Source: Pegoplata infirma (lineage: Eukaryota > Arthropoda > Insecta > Diptera > Anthomyiidae). From it: a stretch of 64,000 nucleotides of DNA. How positions within the stretch are numbered: position 1 is the stretch's first letter; each line of letters starts with the position of its first letter. This document shows positions 23,083-35,760 of the stretch, piece after piece. Below the pieces are notes generated by a model. The model saw only the letters and a program-made list of their open reading frames with translations. It was not told where the DNA came from and did no database searches. Location: contig OY992540.1 of the NCBI GenBank assembly GCA_963921195.1, positions 22,456,262-22,520,261 on the forward strand, read 5' to 3'. The position numbers were made by a program, and so were the translations under genes.

Positions 23083-24573
23083 AGAGAAAAATCTGAGATC
23101 TGATTAGATATAATTTTATACAATCAGATCTGATTATGAATTATATATAATTTCAACTCCATCTTATTTTTTATAAATTTTTTGTCAATCTGATTGCTAG
23201 TGTAGACAGTTATAGCTTCCATTTTTTAACATAGCCGACTATTGCTTATTTTTTCTTCTCCTTCATTGTTGCTTTGAACTCCCTAAAGCTAGTACTTTAT
23301 GTTACTTTGTTGCATCCGTTTCTGCAGATTTTTCCTGTTTTTTTTTTTTACCGTGCCATAGTCGTCATCGTCGTAGTGTTTGTTGTTAAAGTACTTGTAA
23401 TGTTTTTTAACATCATCTGGTTTAAGATTTTTTTTTTTATTATTGTAACTTCGATTTTTTTTAACACTTTTTCTACTTTTAATTTGCAACGTATTTGTAA
23501 CTGTCAATTGTTGATTGCCACCATTTCGTACTGATTTTTTTCTCCGCTTTTTTCTCTTATTTAAGCCCACTTTTTTTTATTGCATTGCTGCCGCATTTGC
23601 ATACAACACCAAAAGTTTAACAACAACATTCTAGGGTATCGTTGTTTTTGGTAAATCTGTACACAAAAGTGTTTGAGGGAACATTAAGAGATGCCGAGTA
23701 CCTTTGGTGCTAATAACCCAGCAATTATTTTGATAACTTTTTTTAATGAGTTTTTTAGAAATGCTCTTTTTTTAATTCCTTAATTTGGTTTTCCAATGTA
23801 AATATCATAAATTTTATTAAAAAAAAAATTGATGCATTTGCTTAATGAAACATTTCATAATTATTATGAAAACTTTTCATAAATATAACGAAACTTGTCA
23901 TAAAAGTTCGTCGAATGTTTCTGTTTCATAAAAATTATGAAATGTTTCAAAAATATTAGAAACACTTCAAAGAAATAATAATTATTATTTTTAAGTATTT
24001 CATTATAAATATGAAACTATTTCATAGTACCAATGAAGTATTTCATTTAATAATGAAAGATTTTCATAAATGTAATGAATCATTTTATAAATCTTAGAAA
24101 AAGTTTCATAGTATCTCTGAATGACTTCAAAAATACTATGAAATAGTTTCATAAATATGATGAAATTAAATAAAAAATAAATTAAATCTATGAAATGTTT
24201 CGTAATATTTTTTTATGAGTTTCATAAAACTATATGAACAATTTTCTTCAAACCAGTTTATAAATTTTCCCACAATTTAGTTAAATTTAACTAAAGGTTG
24301 GGAAATTTATTTAACTGTTAGAAAAAAATGTTAGTTCATGTACTGTTAAATAGACCATTATTTTCCTTAAATGAAATTTCCAAATACATGGAAGAAATTC
24401 TTACCGCCAAAGAAATTTTCCCTAAATATATGAAAAAAATCTGAATTTTGAAGCCATATTCCTCTTCTTTAGTTTTAGGACATAATTTTCTACCAATTAG
24501 TTCATCTTCTTAGATTTGAGGAAGTTTTTTTTTTCACTATTTTAGTAAAATTTTTATAACTCGGGGATTTTTT
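23083..24573. other. Noncoding stretch, including a TTTCATAA-rich tract at 23845-24240
   Basis: From 23845 to 24240 the motif ATGAAA or TTTCAT occurs every 10-25 bp in both orientations, giving a degenerate palindromic low-complexity tract. The remainder has A/T runs only. The complementary open frames at 23274-23570 are compositional. Confidence 0.5.
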
Positions 24574-25502
24574 TAATACCCTCCACTCTAGTAATAGAGG
24601 GTATATATAAGTTTGTCATTCGGTTTGTAACACATCGAAATATTGGTCTAGGACCCCATAAAGTATATATATTCATGATCGTCGATCGATTTTAAGTCGA
24701 TCTAGCGATGTCCGTCCGTCCGTCTGTCTGTCTGTAGAAACACGCTAACTTTTGAAAGACTTTACAGAGGCTACTGAAGTTTGGCATATATGTTGGCCAT
24801 TTACCTGGTCAGGTTGGTATTGCATTCCAGCCAAATCGGTCCAGTGGTTCAAAAGATATGAACAAAAGAGTAAATTTCGGCAAGGGTTTTTCGCTAATTT
24901 AGGAGATAAAAAACACGCTAATTTTCGGAAGACAATAATGAGACTCCTGAAGTTTAGCACATATCTTTGCCATTTCCTAGGTCTGTTTGGTATTGAATTT
25001 CAGCTCAATCGGTCCTGTGGTTCAAAAGTTATAAGCAAAACCCTGAATTTCAGATTGGTTTCATCTTAAATGCCACGTGTTAAACAAGTTTTAAAAGCAT
25101 TGGTGGTAACTTACTTGCTTAGTTTTAAAGCAATGCTTTTTAAACTTGTTTAGTTTTAAAAGCATTGGTAACTTAAAACTTAATCAAAAAAATTGTACAC
25201 TCAAAAAAAAATTTTTTTTCTTTAAAAAAATTACCATATTTTGTGTGCATACGTACGTGCATTCTTAGAAAATATTTTTACAGTAAAAAAAACATTACTC
25301 TCGAAAAAAGTTTTAAACTAAAAAAAAAATTTGTAATTTTTTTTTTTAATGACAAAAAAAGAGTTTTTGTACTCAAAATATAATATTTCTAATCAAATTT
25401 GTTAATTTTTTTTATGTTAAACAATGTTCTATCCTTTAAAAAATGCATTGTGGAGGGTATTCATAGATTCGGCAAGGTCGAATTTAACTTTCTACTTGTT
25501 TT
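24574..25502 (+). mobile_element. Complete mini-me-like element, copy A
   Basis: It begins with a short hairpin, TACCCTC...GAGGGTA. A conserved block follows containing AACACATCGAAATATTGGTC and a TATATATATT tract (about 24665), a GATCGATTTTAAGTCGATC spacer, and a GTCCGTCCGTCTGTCTGTCT tract (about 24712-24735). The 3' end carries the hairpin GATTCGGCAAGGTCGAATTT followed by TCTACTTGTTTT. mini-me elements of dipterans are known for (TA)n and (GTCY)n tracts around a conserved core. No protein is encoded; the 24752-25069 frame is incidental. Close to copy B over its full length, so the family spread relatively recently. Confidence 0.8.
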
Positions 25503-25506
25503 AACT

Positions 25507-26584
25507 TAAAATGGCGATATCTTAAAAAAAAGTACTTTTTTGACAATATTGACTTTTTGGCAGTTTTTTTACATTTTGTGCTCGGAAACCGTGAGTCATA
25601 CGAAAAAACTTGTAAATCCAATATTCTTTGTAAAATTATGAAGATTTAAAATTTATAAAAAAAAATAAATTAAATTTCAACGAAAAATTTTGAAAACTAT
25701 ATTTGAATGTCCTTTTTTCCTGTGAAGGACACCACGGATTTCCACAAACAACATTTTTTATTAACGTTTAGAATGTCCTTTTAAGCCTTTTAAAATTTTG
25801 GTGAGGTGTTCTTCGTATTGTTGAGCAATAAATTTTAAAATTTTTTTAGAGAGCCAAATATTAGATTTTTTCCAAATTTTGCAAAAAATCAAATAGTTGG
25901 TTTAAGACAGTTCTTTTGTGTTTTTTTACTCGAAACCCGTAAATTTTACGAAAAAACCTACAGTGACAATATTGTTGATAAAATTATGGAGATTAAAAAT
26001 TTAGAAACAAAAAAAAATTTGAAAAAAAAATCTAAAAAAAAAATTTTAAAACAATATTGAATTGTTCTTTTCTCCTGTCAAGGACACCATGGATTTCCAA
26101 AACCAAATTTTTTTATTAAAGTTTAAAATGTCCTTTTAAAACTGTTAAAATTTCAGGGAGGTTTTTTTTCGTGTTGAAGAGCAATAAATTTTCAAAGTTA
26201 GTGGATAGCTAAATTTTTATATTTTTTCCCGAAATTTAAAAAAAAACAAACTTTGAAAATTTATTGCTCAACAATACAAAAAAACACCTCTCTGAAATTT
26301 TAACAGCGTTGCAAGGACATTTTAAACTTTAATACAAAAGTCTGTTTTTGGATATACATGGTGCCCTTCCCAGCAAAAAAGGACATTCAAAAATTGTTTT
26401 AAAAATTTTTTGTTGAAATTAAAAAAATTTAAAAAAACATTTTTTTTTCTAAATTTTTAATAATAAAATAAAATAAAATAAAATAAAATAAAATAAAATA
26501 AAATAAAAATGTTATAGAGCTATCTAAAAATCAATATTGACAAAAAAGCGCTTTTTGAACGCCCATATCTTCCAAAGTATTGAT
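25507..26584. mobile_element. Foldback-type repeat (ATATGGGCGTTTAAAAA family), copy 2
   Basis: The left end, GATATCTTAAAAAAAAGTAC, leads into TTGACAATATTGAC. The right end is the inverse, TCAATATTGACAAAAAAGCG then AACGCCCATATCTTCC. Forward modules (25700-25890, 26075-26215) and an inverted module (26250-26400) around GAGCAATAAATTTT surround the middle. An (ATAAA)n microsatellite sits at 26461-26508. It abuts copy A of mini-me on one side and the giant foldback on the other with only a few bases between. Confidence 0.75.
26461..26508. repeat. (ATAAA)n microsatellite
   Basis: About nine perfect tandem units of the pentanucleotide lie inside the foldback repeat. Confidence 0.95.
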
Positions 26585-26596
26585 AAAAAAAAAAAA

Positions 26597-28512
26597 TATG
26601 GGGCATTCCATGTCAAATGGGACACTTTGAAATTTTTTTAAATTTTCCCAATTTGTTTACAGTTTTTAGTACCCTTCGAAAACTCCTTCGTGGTAAATTT
26701 TCAGATTTTTTTGATGACCCGTTAAAAAGATATCGAATTTTTAAAAATTGGTAGTTTGTTCCTTTACTCAAACTTCTTTTACTCATAATTTCTTCAATAA
26801 TGGTCCAAAATTTCCATTTTTTTTTTTAAATTTTTGTTTTTTAAGTACTTTAAAAAAAAAATCCCAAAAAATTCTTAAAAGCGCTCTAGTAAGCGATTTT
26901 TAAGTTTTAAAATTTAAATCTCATTTTTGAAAATGTTTGTACTCTTCGATTTTTTGAAATTTTTTTGTGTAAAACTTCTATCGATTCTACAAATTTTTTG
27001 CCTATGAGGATCGAGGGATCACGATTATTACCATTTTTTAAAAATTTTTGAAAAAAATTTGTTGTAATTTTCCAATCTTAAAATCATTTCTACTGCTTCA
27101 ATGGTGCGTCATAGAGGGGTCCATTATAAGGCCGACCCCCATTAATTTTTACGTATTAAGATTTCTTTGGAACAAACTAATACCCAATACTCCAATTTCT
27201 AAGGGGGCTTCCACACAAAACGACATTTTTAAAATTTGCTCAAACTGCTCTTACTGCCCTAATAGTGCTCTTAAAGCAACAAAATATATGACCGACCCAC
27301 TATATTTTTTTAGTCCAAACATTTTCTTTTAAGACACCTACCCTTTATCTCTAGTTGTTAAGGCGGTCCCCATACAATTTTTTTTATTTTTTGTAAATTT
27401 GTTTTATTTAATCAGCTTCTACCGGTCCAATGGTGCGTCCGAGAGGGGTCATTAGTAAGACCGACCCCCATTTATTTTTACCCTGCAACATTTTTTTAAA
27501 ATATACCTACGCCCTATCTCCACTCCCTAAGTAGGCTCCCATACAAAATTACATTTTTATAAAATTTGCTCCAACTGTTATTTGTATGGGAGCCTACTTA
27601 GGGAGTGGAGATAGGGCTGTAGTATGTTTTACAAAAATGTTTGAGAATAAAAATAAATGGAGGTCGGTCTCAATAATGACCCCTCTCGGACGCACCATTG
27701 GACCGGTAGAAGCTGATTAAATAAAGCAAATTTACAAAAAAATAAAAAAAAATGTATGGGGACCGCCTTAACAGTTAAAGATAGAGGGTAAGTGTGTTCA
27801 GAGAAAATGTTTGGACTAAAAAAATATTGTGGGTCGGTCATACATTTTGTTGCTCTAAGGGCACTATTAGGGTAGTTACAGCGTTTGAAGCCTCCTTAGA
27901 AATTGGAGATAGGGTATTGTTTGTTCCAAAGAAATGTTAAGACGCAAAAATTAATGGGGGTCGGTCTTATAAATGACCCCTCTATGACGCACCATTGGAG
28001 CAGTAGAAATGATTTAAAGATTGAAAAATTACAATAAATTTTTTTCAAAAAATTTAAAAAAATAGTAATAATCGTCATCCCACGATCCTCCTGGGCAAAA
28101 TATTTGTAGAATCGATAGAAGTTTTACACAAAAAATTTAAAAAAAATCGAAGAATACAAACATTTTCAAAAATGAGAGTTAAATTTAAAAACTTAAAAAT
28201 CGCATACTAGAACGCTTTTAAGAGTTTTTTTGGATATTTTTTTTAGAAAGTACGCAAAAAAACAAAAATTTTGAAAAAAAAATTTGAAATTTGGACCATT
28301 ATTGAAGAAGTTATGAGTAAAAGAAGTTATGAGTAAAAGAAGCAAACTACCAATTATTAAAAATTCGATATCTTTTGAACGGGTCATCAAAAAAAATGAA
28401 AATTTACCACGAAGGAGTTTTCGAAGGGTACTAAAAACTGTAAACAAATTGGGAAAATCTAAAAAAAAAAAATTGCAAAGTGTCCGATTTGACATGGAAT
28501 TCCCCATATATA
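26597..28512. mobile_element. Giant foldback element, copy 2, uninterrupted
   Basis: The left arm (26597 to about 27560) starts TATGGGGCATTCCATGTCAA. The right arm (about 27568-28512) is its inverse and ends TTCCCCATATATA. Arms of about 950 bp leave almost no loop, the centre being near 27564. Landmarks within the arms are GATGACCCGTTAAAAAGATA, CACGATTATTACC, AATGGTGCGTCATAGAGGGG and AATGGTGCGTCCGAGAGGGG. No protein is encoded, although several short frames arise in both arms. It preserves the empty target of the hAT-like element found in copy 1. Confidence 0.88.
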
Positions 28513-28899
28513 GTTTTTAATCATTTCCGAAGCTCTATCAAATAACCAAAAATAAAATAAATAAATAATAACCTTGGTCTTATAAAACTATAAAAATAGT
28601 CAAAGAATCGTTTGCTAAATTGCTTGACTTAAATTATCATAATATTTGAATTCCCTTGGGTTTAAAAAACTACCAAGATAGTTAATGAATAGTTTGCTAT
28701 TAAACTTTTAAATTGTCATATAATCAGATTTCTAAAACTATCAAAATAGTCAACTAATCGCTTTTAAAGCTATCAAACTAGTCTAATAATTGTGAGTTTA
28801 TAAAAACACGCAAGTAGTTAAATAACCGTTGCTAAGGCTATTAAAAGATTTTAAAAATCAAATAGTCAAATAATCCAGGGTTTAAAACCAATCATAATC

Positions 28900-30251
28900 A
28901 GTGTTGCCATTTTAGCCATTTTCCGGCTAGATTTAGCTCCTTTTGAACTCATTTAGCCGGAAAAAAAATCATTTAGCTCTTAGCCGTTTTTTTAGCCATT
29001 TTCAAAATTATTTTAGCAGTTTTTTAGCCATTTTTGAGTTTTTTGATTTAAAAGTAGTTTTCTTGTTTTTTTTTATACTAAAATAAAGAACTGATTGCTT
29101 TTATGTTAGTACAGATCAAGCAAAGGCTCCAACTTAAAATGTGTAAGAAAATTTAATTTTTAAAAATTAAAGACATTTCTGGTATTCACGTACCAGTTTC
29201 AAGCACTCCAGTTATAATGTTACCATCAGCGGGATTTTTAATCAGTTTATTTTGGTAATAGGTACTTGTTTTTCATATATCTTAATTTTAAATAATCCCA
29301 GTCTAGCGATGTCCGTTTCTCTGTTAAAAATACGCTAACGTTCCAAACTCAACTCAAAGACTGGTTGCTAAAACTTGGCATATATATTTTTGCCATTCTT
29401 CTTGTCAGGTTTCAGCGAAAACGGTCCCTGGAGTAAAAAGTTTTACCCAGAATTCACGTGTTGCAAATGCGCAAACTTTCCAAGAAAAAAATGTACGCAG
29501 TTTTTTATCAATAAAAAAAAAATAAAATAAACTAAAAAAAAATTCGAACTCAAAAAAAAAAGAAAAATATTTGCACTCAATAAAAAATTTTTACTTATTT
29601 TTTTTTAAACCAAAAAAACTAAAAAAAAAACTTTCACTCACAAAATTTTTTTCTAGTCAAAATTTTTTTTATTTGTTTTTGCATTAAAAAAATGTAAATC
29701 ATTGGAAAAGTTTTTTGACCTCTAGTTTTTATCTAGAATAAGTCAAAACCGTACAAAATGTACAACAAAAGATCTATTTATTTAATTTTATGTGTAAAAA
29801 TGAAACAAAATATAAATTTACAATAGTTTTTCTTAAAAAAGTAAAATATTTATTTTAACCGTTTTTTAGCCATTTTTTAGCCGTTTTTAGCCATTTTTTC
29901 GAATGAATTTAGCCGTTTTTGACTACCAAGTCACAGACTATATACAGACTCGACAATAGAGTTTAATAATAAAAAATGGGGAAAAACTAAGCGATTTTAG
30001 GAGAAAACAGAGCGGTTTTTAGCTCATTTTAAGCTAACATGTCAACACTTTCTACGACTTAGGAGTGAGTGAAACTTTTAAAACCGATCTGGAATCTATT
30101 TTTCTAATGGCGCGTTATATTACCTTTCTCTTTCTAACCTAATTCGTAGAATAATTTGAAAACATTAACCATATGGTTCAACACTACTTTTTTGACAACT
30201 GTCACTTATGTCGAGTCTGTATTAGTCTGTGACCAAGTTCTGGCAACACTG
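28900..30251. mobile_element. Non-autonomous hAT-like element in the 36-bp satellite
   Basis: Terminal inverted repeats CAGTGTTGCCA (28900-28910) and TGGCAACACTG (30241-30251) are perfect. The 8-bp duplication ATCATAAT (28892-28899 and 30252-30259) is also perfect. CAGTGTTGCC-type ends are common among insect hAT elements. The subterminal regions (28911-29045 and 29865-30030) are full of TTTAGCCATTTT and TTTAGCCG motifs. A partial mini-me copy (29300-29470) lies inside. No transposase survives. Confidence 0.93.
29300..29470 (+). mobile_element. Diverged partial mini-me-like copy
   Basis: AGTCTAGCGATGTCCGTTTC, followed by ACACGCTAAC-like and CTTGGCATATATA segments, matches the core of copies A and B. 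The (GTCY)n tract is reduced and both ends are missing. It lies inside the hAT-like element. Confidence 0.65.
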
Positions 30252-30540
30252 ATCATAATAGTCAAATATTGATGAGTTTTAAAACATAAAAATAAATCGT
30301 GGGCTGATAAAACTTTCAAAATTTAAAAGTCAAAGTAATCACACCTTGGGCTAATAAAAAAATTGGCCTTTAAAAATAATGAAAAGAGTTAATACAAACT
30401 TATAAAACTATCTAAATAGCTATTTGTCACCATAAAAAGTGCCAAAAATGCATGAGTTTAAAAACTATTTAAACAGTTTATGAAATAAACAAACCAGCTA
30501 AAAACAGCGGATTTATAAAACTATCAACAAGGCTAAATTG

Positions 30541-31689
30541 TAACAGATTTTTATATTTATATATAAATATGAAAGCAAAATGTTTGCCTAGATACTTATA
30601 ACAATGAGGATTCGATTTTTTTTTTTTTCTCATATTGAATTTTATTAAGAAAATAACAAGTGAGGGAGTGAGTTTGTTATGTATATTAAGTATAGTTACT
30701 GCAAGTAGATTTTTCTTAAACAAGATCTTATTTATCATTAAATACCGGAAGACATTGTGTCTACCACAATAGAAAAAGTTTAGTATGCCACACAATGGAA
30801 AACAATGACAAGTAGGTAAATATATACAATTTATGTTAATTTATCTTGAGTAGATCAATTTAGTAAAATAAGTATTCAAAATATAAAACCAAATAACAAT
30901 AGACAAAGTATAAGCTTACAGCCCAAAGATTTTTTAAAATGTTTGTGGCATAAATCCGTTTGTGCTAAGCGCCAGGCTAGCAAGATTTAAGATTACAGCA
31001 AGTGTAAAATATACACATGTTTTTAGAAAAATTTCTATAAAAATAAAATCTAGAGAAAAAAAAATTACACAATCCCTTAAAATTAAGTATATTTTGCATA
31101 TTTTAAACAAGACTTAAATCAAATAACACTTGCTCGAGATAAAGGATAATCGCCGGATTCAAATTACAAATACATATTTTTTTTAGTTTTGCCAAGCAGT
31201 TGGTCTTTTGTTTCCTAAGCAAAACAGCACAGGTTGTTTTTCTTAAAAATTTTGCGGCTCTTTGTCTTTTGAGATTTTATTTTTCATTTAGTAAAAGAAG
31301 ACTTAATGTCTAACAATGAATTTGGTTTTATTTAAAGAGAAAATCCTTTAAAGAAAAATAAAGTTTCATATTGTTTAAAAAAATAAATTTTATCGTTTTT
31401 GTTTTCTTTTAATATTTGCTTTTGTTTGCATTTATTAAGAATATTGTATTTTTGCAGATATACTTGAAACAATAAAATACAATGCAAATATGGCTTTTAT
31501 TGTATATTTCAAGTGGTCGATATTGTTCGACTAATTTGTAATACAATGTCCCAAAGCGCCAGCTTAAAGATTTTTAAAATGGAATTGGAAAGTATAAATG
31601 TTGGGTTCACTTATGTAGGTTTTTGGATAAGATTACAAATTGCAGGTTTTTGTTTTAAATTTAGCAAGCTAATAATATCAAATGTTATT
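30541..31689. other. Noncoding AT-rich stretch within the satellite domain
   Basis: No satellite unit, terminal repeat or recognisable protein was found. The open frames at 30478-30795 and 31513-31698 are short, AT-driven and without visible domains. Confidence 0.45.
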
Positions 31690-32048
31690 TTTTTCTGAAA
31701 CAAATGATCACATGATTATTTTCATAGTTTTATTTACCCACGCTTATTTAACTATTTGAATAGTTTTATAAACCCTGGATTATTTGGCTTTTTTGATAGT
31801 TGTCTAAACCCACGATTACTGGACTATTTTAAAGGTTTTTTTTTAAACCGAGGATAGAATTTCATATATGGACTCGATTATGTGACTTATTGATAGTTTT
31901 TAAGTTCCCAATAGTTGACAGATAATATGACTATTTTAAGACTCTTTAGATATTTTAAAAGTTTTAAAATCCCAGTATTATTTGACTACTATTTATTTGA
32001 CTATTATGCATAAAGATTAATATGGCCACGATTATATGACTATTTTTT

Positions 32049-32135
32049 AGGGATGCCAAACGGGAAATCCCGATCCCGAAAATCCCGGGATTTTTTTTAA
32101 AAAAGTCCCAAAAATCCCGAAATTTATAACATTGA
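32049..32135 (+). mobile_element. Single hAT-like end (TAGGGATGCC)
   Basis: TAGGGATGCCAAACGGGAAA, followed by CCCGATCCCGAAAATCCCGG, is a typical hAT-style terminus with subterminal CCCG repeats. It starts exactly where a satellite unit breaks off. No matching GGCATCCCTA end was found, so only one end remains. Confidence 0.5.
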
Positions 32136-32399
32136 ATTTTTTAACTGAAAACAAATCTCATTTGGATGAATTGAAATATTACTAATCAAAATCAAGCTAA
32201 AAATGTTCCTAGCTGCTTTGCAAAGTGGTTTCTATAGCAAAAAAAAAAGTAAAATAATGCTATTGATAAGCGTAAAAGTCTAATGAAATCTGCAAAATAA
32301 AATTATTTGTAGAACATTTTAACCCTTTCAACGCACGCTTAAGTGGTCTTCTATGGGGATATTTTTTAAAAATTACTAAAATTACCTCTTAAGGTACCT

Positions 32400-33470
32400 A
32401 CAGACGACGCAAAATTATTTTTCCAGAGTACAGTTTTTTTAGCTTGGTAAAAAAATTTACATTTGGTATTCTTTATATTTCCTGAATAAATACTCCCAGA
32501 AACTTAAAATTTCTAATGTAGGCTCCTTTGGTAAAAAAAAAACATTCCGAATTTTTTTTTTAATTCCATTTCTAAGGGTCGTAAAAGGAGTAGAAAGTGT
32601 ACATTTGGTACTTTTTATATTTCCTGAAAAAAAGTTCCTTAAAACTTGAAATTTAGAATTCTGTGAAAAAACATTCTGGGAAAAGTACTTTTTCGAAATT
32701 CAGTTTTTTAGCGGGTACAAAATTTTACTTTTGGTACTTTTTATATTTCCTGAAAAAATGATTCTTGACACTTAAAATTTTGAATGTAGCCTCCTTCTGT
32801 AAAAAAAAAAAACATTCTGAAAAAAGTACTTTTTGGAAATTCCATATCTTAACGAAAAGTTAAGTATTGGTACTTTATGATTTTAGATACATAATTGAAG
32901 TTTGGAATGCAAAATTATTCGGTGAAAAAAAAAAACATTCTTGGAAACTCCTAATCCAATGGGGTAAAAAAAAATAATGTAATGTAACATTTATATTTTC
33001 TGAAATAATGGTCCTAGAAACTTGAAATTTTAAATGAAGGAACCTTCGGCGAATAAAACATTTTGGAAAAGGTACTTTTCCGTTTCAACTGGAGCATTAA
33101 AGTGTACTTTTGGTACTTTTCCTTAAATACTGGCCCTAGAAACTTAAAATGTAGGATCGGTGAAATAAAACATTCCGCATAAAGAATTTGTTTGGATATT
33201 CCGTTTCTAAAGTTGAAAAAAATGTACTTTTAGTACTTTTTATATATCCTGAAATAATGATCCTAGGCCCTTAAAATTTTTACTGCAGGATCCTTCGGTG
33301 AAACAATATTCTGGAAAAAGTACTTTTTTAAAATTCCGTTTCTAAGGGTCGTAAAAGGGACAAAAAACTGTACATTTGTTATTATTTTTATATCCTGAAA
33401 TAATGGTCCTAGAATCTAGGCCCATCCAGTAAAAAAAATAGTATTTGGAAACTTTTTTATTAGGGATAAA
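32400..33470. repeat. Degenerate ~130-bp tandem repeat, about eight units
   Basis: The phrase TTGGTACTTTTTATATTTCC recurs with variation at about 32464, 32606, 32736, 32865, 32985, 33110, 33230 and 33370. Each is followed by CCTAGAAACTTAAAATTT-like sequence, a CTTCGGTGAAA-like block and ACATTCTGGAAAAAGTAC. Units vary from about 120 to 142 bp. No coding potential. Confidence 0.75.
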
Positions 33471-33479
33471 AATGGAAAA

Positions 33480-34040
33480 ATGATTTATTTTTATAACTAT
33501 TGAGATAAAAATACAGAATGTCAAAGTTTGACTTATAGTATCCTCCATCAGAAGACATCATCCATGGGAAAGACATATTTTGACACTCAAAATTTTAGGG
33601 TAAAAACGGGTAGACACGTAAATTGGTAAAAGTGGTGTAAAATGGTAATTTTTATTTCTACAAGATAAAGACTTTAGAACTTTTTTTATTTCTCTAACGC
33701 ATATTATACGGAGATGAATGAAACATACATGGAGTGAAAGGAGATGGAACTGAAATCGAAATGAAATAGAAAGGGGTGCAAAATGGAGTGCAGCAGAGAA
33801 CGATATGGAATAACATTTTTTTCTGGAATTTTTTCTACTTAATTTTTTTTCACCTTATATTTCTTTCCTCTCCATATTCTATTTTTCACTGATTTTTTTT
33901 TTTTACTTAAAATATTTTCCATTAAATTTCATAGGGTGGTCCTGTTATAAGGGATCGAAAATTGTCAATATAGTTTTTCACCGAAATGAACATAATAACG
34001 TGCCAGCGAAGTTATTTAGATTTAAATTTTATAAAGCGCT
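33480..34040. other. Noncoding stretch with a purine-rich segment
   Basis: 33710-33810 is rich in GAAATGGA- and GGAGATGAA-type sequence. No gene or repeat boundary is supported. Confidence 0.4.
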
Positions 34041-34473
34041 TGCTAGTATTTTTATAAACCTATGACTATTTTGAGAGTTTCATAGTTTGACTATTATTAT
34101 TTTGTGAATACAATTGTTGTCGTTTTACCAGGAGATCAGATTGGATCTGATAGTTTGGCAGCCAGAAGTTATAGATCAGTTAGCGTTACCCATAGTGCAC
34201 CTGCAAACAGTGTAGTTCACGAAGGCGATCTATATTACACCCCATTAAGAGTTTCATACTTTCATAATCCCACGATTATCAGGTAATTATTGTAGTTTTA
34301 TTAGTCCAAAGCTTTTGGACTATGTTTATAATTTTACAGAATATACCTATGCTATTTAACCACTGATATTTTTTTAATTCACGATATTTGACCAACAATT
34401 AATTCTATGACTATTGACAGTTTCATTAACCCTGGATTAATTAATTTAAACCCTGGATTATTTGACTATTTTT

Positions 34474-35142
34474 TTATACCCTCCAACTACAGTCTCACTT
34501 TGTCATTCCGTGTGTAACGCATCAAAATATCGGTCTAGGACCCCATGAAGTATATATATTTATGATAAGTGATCGATCCTAAGACATTTAAGCGATGTCC
34601 GTCCACCCGTCCGTGTGTTAACACGATGCAGTCCAAACTAAAAGAGCTAGACTCCCGACATTTAACACGAATATGTCTTATGTTTCTAGGCAGGTTAAGC
34701 TGGAAAATGAGCAGAATCGGGCGAGGGGGAAAAAAGTTTCCCCTTGAAGAACTTAACCAACCTCTGAAAAATACAATTTTTTTACATGATTTTTTGTGTT
34801 TTGTTTAACAAATGCAGAGTTTTTATACTACAAGAAGTTCAAAGTCCTGCATTTGGACCCAAAGAATTAGAAATGTCATTTTTGTTCGGTCTGCCCCTCT
34901 TTTATGGGCGTGGAATAAAATTATTTTTTAAATATTGATAAACTTGTATTTCTTTAGCACAAAAAGCATAAGAATGAATTTTTAAACACATATTCGAGAG
35001 GAAATCCCCCCCCCCCCCAAATTACCACAACCGCCCCCTACCCCCCCAAAAAAAAAACGCCCCTGCAATTTTTGTTTTATTTATTTGCATGTTGAAGGGT
35101 ATAAAAGATTCGGCACAGCCGAATTTAACACTCTTACTTGTT
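34474..35142 (+). mobile_element. mini-me-like element, diverged copy C
   Basis: The ATACCCTCC start, a GTATATATATTTATGAT tract, a GTCCGTCCACCCGTCCGTGT tract and the 3' hairpin GATTCGGCACAGCCGAATTT then CTTACTTGTTTTT are all present, so both ends are kept. A C-rich tract (about 35007-35053) interrupts it. The open frame 34569-34808 crosses the microsatellite and is incidental. Confidence 0.75.
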
Positions 35143-35760
35143 TTTTTTTTACTTTTCCTATTTTTTTTCAAACACACGATCTGACTATTTCGATAGTTTC
35201 ATTAACCAAATATTTTTTTCTATTTTTATAGTTTTATACGACAACGGTTTTTTGACAGTTTTACAAACCCACGATTATAAGCCAATAATAATTATAAATT
35301 TTATAGTACCAGGATTGTTTCTCTAATTTAATGGTCTTATAAATATGCGTTTATTCGTTTATTTCGATAGTTTTTCTTCACTTGATGCTTTGTCATTTTG
35401 AAATTTTATTATTTCGATAGTTTTCTTAACCCAGAACTATTGGATTTTTTTTTTTATAGTTTTCAAACTTGACTATTTTAATATTATTTTGAACACACTA
35501 TTGTCTGATTATTGGGATTGTTTTATAAACACAAGATTATTAACATTTTGTTGGTTTTATTTTAACAATTTTGATAGTTTTAGTAACCCACGATTTTCCG
35601 ACTGTTTTTATATATTCAAAAATGGCATGTTTATTTGACTATTTAGATATTTTTACAGAATTACTTGACTGTTTTAATAGTTTTAATGATTATTACTACT
35701 ATTTATTTATGTTTTTATAACCATTTAATTTAACAGTTTTTATAGTTTAACTGACAGTAA

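Noticed and set aside
23274..23570. Frames on opposite strands
   Set aside because: They occupy the same T-rich stretch and are compositional shadows of each other.
24752..25069. 105-codon frame with its opposite-strand partner
   Set aside because: It lies inside the mini-me copy; the equivalent stretch of the closely related copy at 54150 does not keep it open.
27048..28078. Several 60-94-codon frames on both strands
   Set aside because: They lie wholly in the foldback arms and mirror each other.
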